Source: CAYVMN01 sp964452575 | Lineage (GTDB): Bacteria; Desulfobacterota; DSM-4660; Desulfatiglandales; Desulfatiglandaceae | Direction of reading: 5' to 3' | DNA: 9,991 bases | Assembly: GCA_964452575.1 (NCBI GenBank) | Contig: CAYVMN010000170.1 | Span: 1-9,991, forward strand | Shown: positions 6,119 to 9,991 of the stretch, in pieces | How positions within the stretch are numbered: position 1 is the first letter of the stretch | Layout: each line of letters starts with the position of its first letter | Notes under the pieces: model-generated | What the model was told of the DNA's origin: nothing | Databases searched by the model: none | Seen by the model: the letters and a program-made list of their open reading frames with translations, nothing else | Program-made: the position numbers and the translations under genes

Positions 6119-6134
6119 CCCTGTTGTAGCAGGG
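6119..6134. promoter_or_regulatory. Small palindrome abutting the -35 box
   Basis: CCCTG and CAGGG flank a 6-base centre, directly upstream of the -35 element of the minus-strand promoter. It could be an operator for a dimeric regulator or a chance hairpin. No regulator gene is nearby. Confidence 0.25.
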
Positions 6135-6218
6135 CCCTAGATGGATGGCCTGTGAGGATGCCGCTTGACATGACAGGGCTGGATGGTTAATAGGCAAAAT
6201 TATAACTGATACCGGAAA

Positions 6219-6234
6219 CCTGTTGCCAAACAGG
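6219..6234. promoter_or_regulatory. Perfect 6-bp palindrome, operator or hairpin
   Basis: CCTGTT and AACAGG surround a 4-base centre, GCCA. The palindrome overlaps a TTGGCA on the minus strand that could be the -35 of a weak distal promoter with TATAAT at 6204-6199. Confidence 0.3.
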
Positions 6235-6252
6235 CTGAATGATAGTTCATTC

Positions 6253-6270
6253 ACCCCGATTTATCGGGGT
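6253..6270. other. Hairpin ACCCCGA-TTTA-TCGGGGT
   Basis: A perfect 7-bp stem with a 4-base loop. It lacks a following T-run, so it is not a classical terminator. As far as I recall, short CCCCGATnnATCGGGG-like hairpins occur repeatedly in intergenic regions of environmental bacterial genomes, and this may be one of a dispersed family. Confidence 0.45.
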
Positions 6271-6320
6271 TAGATAATGAAAAGACTATGCCGTTTCGGG
6301 CGATTATTATGACGAGTTTA

Positions 6321-6600
6321 AAATTCGAAATCCGAAGCACGAAATCCCTGGCCCAGACCTGGATTACCATGGCTCTCTTCTAAAGCTATGGCTTTGAAAG
6401 AACTCCAGGTTAAGAGTTTGTTCAAGGCATGTCGCGCCAGGGCGGGCCGAAACAAATTCAAAATTCCAATATCCCAATGACAAAGACAGTTGCTCCAGGT
6501 TAAGGAATTGCAATGATGGATCGTATAGTGAGGTTTTGGGCATTTGAATTTTGGTCATTCGATATTGTTTCGAATTTCGGATTTAGAGATTCGTATTTTG
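6321..6600. repeat. AT-rich intergenic repeat with imperfect inverted arms
   Basis: The left arm contains AAATCCGAA (6328-6336), and its reverse complement TTCGGATTT stands at 6576-6584. Variants of TTCGAAAT recur around both. An inner pair also matches inversely and imperfectly: CAATATCCCAATGAC (from 6468) against a complement in 6550-6567. A 12-base direct repeat, CTCCAGGTTAAG, occurs at 6403-6414 and 6493-6504, exactly 90 bases apart. The composition is clearly more AT-rich than the neighbouring genes. The minus-strand open frame across it looks like non-coding sequence. It is probably a dispersed repeat or a decayed miniature element; boundaries are approximate and no target duplication was found. 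Confidence 0.5.
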
Positions 6601-6759
6601 TGCGCATTAATAAATACAAGTTTGTTAGCCCCATCTTTGGGCCTTGCTCATACAATCAGTTATACCGGTGGTAGCTGAATGGCAGGACTTGAAGGCATTG
6701 TCTCAAGGGCTACGGCGTTGTGGAATTGAGGGGGCTCCACCTGCTCGTCAGGTTCAATC

Positions 6760-7389
6760 ATGAGTAAGGGCGGTCGATTCGGTAAATATGGCGAAAGCAA
6801 GAGAATTGCCAGGCTGAGACAGGCAAGGCAGGCAGGAGATCGCACCATAAAGAAAGGTCCGGACTACCCGAGGCGTAAAGATCCTCAGAAGGGGAGGGTT
6901 GTTCTCAAGAAACCGATCATCTTGCGGCAGGCCGAAGAGACTGATAAGGATTATATCAGAACCCTTTCAGGAAAGGTCTTTCGCCGTTACGGTCCGTATG
7001 GGGAATTACTGCCCCTCTGGTTTGAGACCGGGATCGCGGTGACCATGTTGGCGCTGGTGGGAAAGCGACCTGCGGGTTTTGCCATGCTGGGCAGGCCTTC
7101 CGGAAAGTGGCAGGAAGTCCTTGCGGGTGAACTGCTGGCAATTGCGGTAGAACCTTCAATGCAAAGGGCGGGTATCGGGGACCTCCTGATGAGGGAGGCG
7201 ATAAGGAGGGCAGAGATGCTTAATATGGAAGTCTTGATCCTGCACACGGCCCCTGATAACCTCCCGGCGAAAAGGCTTTTCACGAAAAACGGGTTCTCGC
7301 CCTCTGAGATAAAGAATGGTTTCTACCCAGAGGGGCAGGACGCGCTCATGATGGTTAGAGATCTTTGTATATCCGCTCTGAAGATCTGA
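6760..7389 (+). CDS. GNAT-family N-acetyltransferase with basic N-terminal extension
   Basis: A 209-residue cytoplasmic acetyltransferase moving an acetyl group from acetyl-CoA to an amine. The GNAT core starts near residue 52 (IILRQAEETDKDYIR). Motif A is LLAIAVEPSMQRAGIGDLLM (125-144), with the CoA pyrophosphate loop Q135-R-A-G-I-G140. Motif B is PAKRLFTKNGF (169-179). The first 50 residues are strongly basic (SKGGRFGKYGESKRIARLRQ and a KKGPDYPRRKDPQKGR stretch) and have no place in the catalytic fold, suggesting binding to nucleic acid, the ribosome or an acidic partner. No good ribosome binding site precedes ATG 6760. The basic stretch is open in frame and looks protein-like, but a start nearer residue 50 cannot be dismissed. 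The substrate is unknown; RimI-like protein acetylation or a small-molecule amine are both possible. Confidence 0.8.
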   Translation: MSKGGRFGKYGESKRIARLRQARQAGDRTIKKGPDYPRRKDPQKGRVVLKKPIILRQAEETDKDYIRTLSGKVFRRYGPYGELLPLWFETGIAVTMLALVGKRPAGFAMLGRPSGKWQEVLAGELLAIAVEPSMQRAGIGDLLMREAIRRAEMLNMEVLILHTAPDNLPAKRLFTKNGFSPSEIKNGFYPEGQDALMMVRDLCISALKI

Positions 7390-7437
7390 TTTACGCCACG
7401 CTGTAACCCGCTTGCCATTATCCTTGCGCAGACGCGG

Positions 7438-7450
7438 TATTCGCCGAATA
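7438..7450. promoter_or_regulatory. Perfect 13-bp palindrome TATTCG-C-CGAATA
   Basis: A fully symmetric site lies in the 239-bp spacer upstream of the CoA-ligase-like gene, 49 bases before a possible -35 box. Its size and symmetry suit an operator for a dimeric regulator, but no regulator is visible in the window. Confidence 0.25.
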
Positions 7451-7498
7451 AGACCAAAACCCCGCCTTTTCAAACTGAGTAGAGCGGCCCTTGCCTTG

Positions 7499-7528
7499 TT
7501 GACCGGCTTGCTGGTCTACAGGTTTAAG
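7499..7528 (+). promoter_or_regulatory. Weak candidate promoter for the CoA-ligase-like gene
   Basis: TTGACC (7499-7504) and TTTAAG (7523-7528) are 18 bases apart, matching the sigma70 consensus at 5 and 4 positions. An imperfect hairpin, GACCGGC-TT-GCTGGTC (7501-7516), overlaps the -35 region. The transcript would have a leader of about 95 bases. Confidence 0.25.
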
Positions 7529-7593
7529 GCCTCACAATTTCTGACAATGGTCAATCATCAGCAGTGAGTGAGGAGGGGAGGAGGCGTAATTTG

Positions 7594-7614
7594 ATGAGCA
7601 AGGGCACGAAGTGA
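7594..7614 (+). CDS. Possible 6-codon leader minigene
   Basis: ATG at 7594 begins MSKGTK and stops at 7612-7614, 14 bases before the start of the next gene. A very strong purine-rich Shine-Dalgarno stretch (GGAGGGGAGGAGG, 7572-7584) lies 9 bases before this ATG, whereas the larger gene has only GGGAG. This could be a translated leader that feeds ribosomes to the gene, or chance. Confidence 0.2.
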   Translation: MSKGTK

Positions 7615-7628
7615 TATGGGAGTGAGTC

Positions 7629-9062
7629 ATGGGGCTTAGAAAGTACGATTTTTGGAAATTCTTTAACCCCAGGAGCATCGCCATCGTTGGTGTCCCGAGG
7701 GAAGGTTACCGATTCGGGGGAACCAGTTTTCTGAAGAAGCTTCAGGAATCCGGATTTAGGGGACAGCTCTATCCGATAAACCCAAAGGCGAGCGAGATCC
7801 AGGGACTCAAGGCCTATCCGGATCTCTCGAGACTACACGAGGCGCCTGACCTGGCCATTGTGTCCGTTGCCGCAAGGTTGGTACCCCCCATACTGGAGGA
7901 ATGTGCCCTAATCGGCCTGAGACATATCCACATCCTCTCTTCAGGGTTCAAGGAGACAGGGACAGGGGAGGGGATAAGGCTTGAGAAAGAGATAAGGTCT
8001 ATTTCCAGGGAAAGGGGATTGCTGGTAATAGGCCCCAACTCTATGGGGCCCTATTGTCCATCCTCCGGTCTTACCGCGTGGGGGGCCATACCCGGCCTCG
8101 ATGGGCCTCTCGGCATTATTTCCCAGAGCGGGGGCATCACTCAGCGCCTTACCGAATATACCTGCTCGCTGGGAATCGGTGTGAGCAAGGCGGTGAGTTT
8201 TGGTAATGGAGCGGTCCTGGATAGCTGCGATTATCTTGAGTATATGGCAGAAGAAAAAGAGATACTGGTGATCGCCATGTACCTGGAGAGCGTCCAGGAC
8301 GGCCGCAGATTCTTGCGCCTTGCAAGGGAGGCTGGGAAAGAGAAGCCCATTATCCTCTGGAAAGGGGGAGAGAGCGAAGCAGGGGCTGCGACTGCGGCCT
8401 CACATACAGGGGCGATGTCTGGAGAGGAAAGGGCCTGGGAGGGCTTTTTTCGCCAGACAGGGGCAATTCGGGTGCGCTCAATGGAGGAGTGGGTGGATAT
8501 GGTCATGACCATGACCCTGCTTGCCTTGCCTAGGGGGAGGGGTGTCTTTCTGATAGGCGGTGGGGGAGGGAATAGTGTGGCTTACGGCGACGCCTGCATC
8601 CGGGAAGGACTTGATGTGCCCCGGCTCTCGGATGAGACCATGGCCGAGCTCCGGCAGAGGGTGCCGGTTGCAGGCTCCATAGCGGGTAACCCCCTCGACA
8701 TGTTTAGGGCATTTCAGGATTCTGCCTATCTGGCCGGGATTCTGGAGCTTGGTTATGAGGACCCCAATGTCTCCATGATCATAGTGGATCGGCTCATACC
8801 CAGAAAGGCATTCCACCTTCCCGATCTACCGGACCCGACACCAGAGATAATCAGATACTTGAAAGGCAGGCAAGGCAAGAAGCCGACGGTATTCATTGTT
8901 GAATCAGGAGGCGGGGATCCGGAGCTGGCGGCCCAGGGGGCGGTCATGAGGAGGCAGTTTTGCGAGTCCGGAATCCCGGCCTTCCCGTCACTGAAGAGGG
9001 CAGCAAGGGCACTTGCGAATCTCTTTCACCGGTCACAGATGAACCCCCCCAAACCTCACTGA
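7629..9062 (+). CDS. Acyl-CoA synthetase (NDP-forming) alpha-like subunit, no beta partner
   Basis: A 477-residue protein resembling the alpha half of ADP-forming acetyl/acyl-CoA synthetase. Order: CoA-binding Rossmann domain (about 10-140; FFNPRSIAIVGVP, GFRGQLYPINPKA, VIGPNSMG), two succinyl-CoA-ligase-like flavodoxin domains (160-300 and 305-470; GIISQSGGI at 162-170, then IGGGGGNSVAYGD). His259 in ASHTGAMSG is at the place of the phosphorylated His, so the catalytic relay looks intact. The ATP-grasp domain found fused in about 700-residue members, or as a separate subunit of about 230 residues, is absent here and in the rest of the window. The start has GGGAG (7618-7622) 6 bases before ATG. 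Its role would be acid + CoA + NTP to acyl-CoA, or the reverse with ATP gain, if a beta subunit exists elsewhere. A CoA-dependent non-ligase role is possible. The gene ends 9 bp from the convergent next gene. Confidence 0.85.
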   Translation: MGLRKYDFWKFFNPRSIAIVGVPREGYRFGGTSFLKKLQESGFRGQLYPINPKASEIQGLKAYPDLSRLHEAPDLAIVSVAARLVPPILEECALIGLRHIHILSSGFKETGTGEGIRLEKEIRSISRERGLLVIGPNSMGPYCPSSGLTAWGAIPGLDGPLGIISQSGGITQRLTEYTCSLGIGVSKAVSFGNGAVLDSCDYLEYMAEEKEILVIAMYLESVQDGRRFLRLAREAGKEKPIILWKGGESEAGAATAASHTGAMSGEERAWEGFFRQTGAIRVRSMEEWVDMVMTMTLLALPRGRGVFLIGGGGGNSVAYGDACIREGLDVPRLSDETMAELRQRVPVAGSIAGNPLDMFRAFQDSAYLAGILELGYEDPNVSMIIVDRLIPRKAFHLPDLPDPTPEIIRYLKGRQGKKPTVFIVESGGGDPELAAQGAVMRRQFCESGIPAFPSLKRAARALANLFHRSQMNPPKPH

Positions 9063-9071
9063 ATCCGCTGG

Positions 9072-9991
9072 TTATTTCGCAACAACCTCTTGCGGCAGCC
9101 TCCTCGTGAGGATATCCACGGCCTCCTCTACCATTTCTTCGAGAACCTGGCGTGCTGGTTTGATCTCCGTAATGAGCCCCGAGATTTGCCCTGCGAGGCC
9201 ACCCACATAGTCTGTCATATTGGCCTCGAGAAAGCTCCAGAGGAGGGCAGATGAGATCAGGACCTGGGTAGGGAAGGGAAGGGGATCAAGGCCTGACTCG
9301 TCCCAGAGGCGGTGGAATTTGTTCAGGCTGGCCCGCAGGGTTTTTCCCGTATAGGCGGTACTGACCCTCGTCCCTTCGTCATTAGACTGAAGTATCCGCT
9401 CTTTGTTGGTATCCAGGGCGCCGCCCTCGACGGTTGCCAGAAAACGGGTGCCAACCCATACGCCCACACAACCCATGGCCAATGCCGCTGCAAGACCCCT
9501 GCCGTCCCCGATGCCCCCGGCGGCCAGAACCGGTACGGGATAAGCCACATCGATAACCTGGGGCAACAAGGCCATGGTTCCGATTCTGCCCGTGTGCCCG
9601 CCTCCCTCGTGACCCTGGGCGACCAGGAGATCCACCCCAGACTCTGCTATGCGACGGCCATTCTTCACATTCCCTGTGATCCCGAGCACCTTCATTCCCA
9701 CGCCATGGGCCTCCTCGACCATAAAGCCCGGGTTTCCGAGGCCAGCGCAAAAAAGGGGCACCCTCTCCTCGATACATACCTTGATGGACTCCTGAGGTCG
9801 CATAGTGGTCGTATTCAATCTGACCATAACATCAACGTCCGGGAGTTCCAATTCCTCCTTCACCTTCTTGATCCACTCAAGATGGGGCTTGGGGAGCATC
9901 TCCAGGACCTGGCTGAGGGGCAATTCCGTAATCCCTTCCCCTTCCATGCCTTTGCGGGTGTCCACGCGTTTGGGTAGGAGGAGATCAACCC
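9072..9991 (-). CDS. Nitronate monooxygenase-family flavoprotein, 5' end outside window
   Basis: An FMN-dependent TIM-barrel protein of the nitronate monooxygenase/2-nitropropane dioxygenase family, which oxidises alkyl nitronates to carbonyls and nitrite; FabK enoyl-ACP reductases are relatives. Counting from the GTG at 9965, the active-site motif is AQGHEGGGHTGRIG (116-129) with His124 the probable catalytic base, and the FMN-phosphate segment is AAGGIGDGRGLAAALAMG (148-165). That GTG is not the true start: the frame stays open to the edge, and the extra residues read VDLLLPKR, matching the family's conserved VDLLLP strand. Roughly 50 or more N-terminal residues, including the first FMN-binding strand, therefore lie outside. 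The stretch between VDLLLP and the next strand is long and rich in Glu and Lys. Conversion of enoyl or nitro compounds cannot be told apart from this fragment. Confidence 0.88.
   Translation of the reverse strand, partial: VDLLLPKRVDTRKGMEGEGITELPLSQVLEMLPKPHLEWIKKVKEELELPDVDVMVRLNTTTMRPQESIKVCIEERVPLFCAGLGNPGFMVEEAHGVGMKVLGITGNVKNGRRIAESGVDLLVAQGHEGGGHTGRIGTMALLPQVIDVAYPVPVLAAGGIGDGRGLAAALAMGCVGVWVGTRFLATVEGGALDTNKERILQSNDEGTRVSTAYTGKTLRASLNKFHRLWDESGLDPLPFPTQVLISSALLWSFLEANMTDYVGGLAGQISGLITEIKPARQVLEEMVEEAVDILTRRLPQEVVAK

Larger units (their letters stand above)
6119..6759. other. Gene-free spacer of about 640 bp
   Basis: This is the spacer between the divergent aminotransferase and acetyltransferase genes. 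It holds three small palindromes (6119-6134, 6219-6234, 6253-6270) and an AT-rich repeat with inverted arms (6321-6600). A possible second minus-strand promoter has -10 TATAAT at 6204-6199 and TTGGCA at 6229-6224, but its 19-base spacer is long. From 6601 to 6759 I see no credible gene and no clear promoter for the acetyltransferase. Confidence 0.5.

Noticed and set aside
6253..6270. Intrinsic terminator for the spacer region
   Set aside because: The stem is good, but no T-run follows on either strand and no gene ends beside it.
6364..6558. 64-residue minus-strand frame in the long spacer
   Set aside because: It lies wholly within the AT-rich repeat, its peptide reflects repeated TTCGAAAT-like words, and it has no ribosome binding site.
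9312..9977. 221-residue plus-strand frame opposite the flavoprotein gene
   Set aside because: It is antisense to a gene with clear nitronate monooxygenase motifs, and the translation shows no family resemblance.

Overview
The window looks like a piece of chromosome from an anaerobic, moderately GC-rich bacterium. A Desulfobacterota-type (deltaproteobacterial) sulfate reducer, syntroph or fermenter is the best guess. The assignment is inference from gene content: an oxygen-sensitive iron-sulfur 2-hydroxyacyl-CoA dehydratase with its activator, an NDP-forming acyl-CoA synthetase relative, a nitronate monooxygenase-like flavoprotein, good Shine-Dalgarno sites and long repeat-bearing spacers. No rRNA, tRNA, CRISPR array, phage gene or transposase gene is visible.

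Layout. Bases 1-208 hold one copy of a short non-coding inverted-repeat element whose left end is not resolved. A short-chain dehydrogenase/reductase gene (385-1149) follows. Then comes a complete second copy of the element (1187-1383), bounded by a perfect 8-bp target duplication. Next is a tight three-gene operon: the small subunit (1501-2619) and large subunit (2624-3826) of a 2-hydroxyacyl-CoA dehydratase, and its ATP-dependent activator (3826-4629). A class III aminotransferase gene (6004 down to 4607) converges on the operon, overlaps the end of the activator gene by 23 bp, and has a good sigma70-like promoter at 6089-6118. A gene-free stretch of about 640 bp (6119-6759) carries three small palindromes and an AT-rich repeat with inverted arms. 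Then come a GNAT acetyltransferase gene with a basic N-terminal extension (6760-7389) and a CoA-binding/ligase protein resembling the alpha subunit of ADP-forming acyl-CoA synthetase, without a beta subunit nearby (7629-9062). A nitronate monooxygenase-family gene on the minus strand runs off the right edge (9072-9991).

How the genes may work together. The dehydratase trio resembles HadBCI/HgdABC of amino-acid fermentation: the activator hydrolyses ATP to push one low-potential electron into the dehydratase, which removes water from an (R)-2-hydroxyacyl-CoA. With the element at 1187-1383 removed, the SDR gene lies only 146 bp upstream of the operon on the same strand, so it may once have been, or may still be, co-transcribed as an oxidoreductase partner. 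The aminotransferase and the acyl-CoA ligase-like protein would fit an amino or organic acid catabolic neighbourhood, but no substrate can be read from the sequence.

The strongest non-genic signal is the pair of near-identical repeat elements bracketing the SDR gene. Their GTAA-type ends and 8-bp target duplication suggest a MITE mobilised by an IS66-like transposase.
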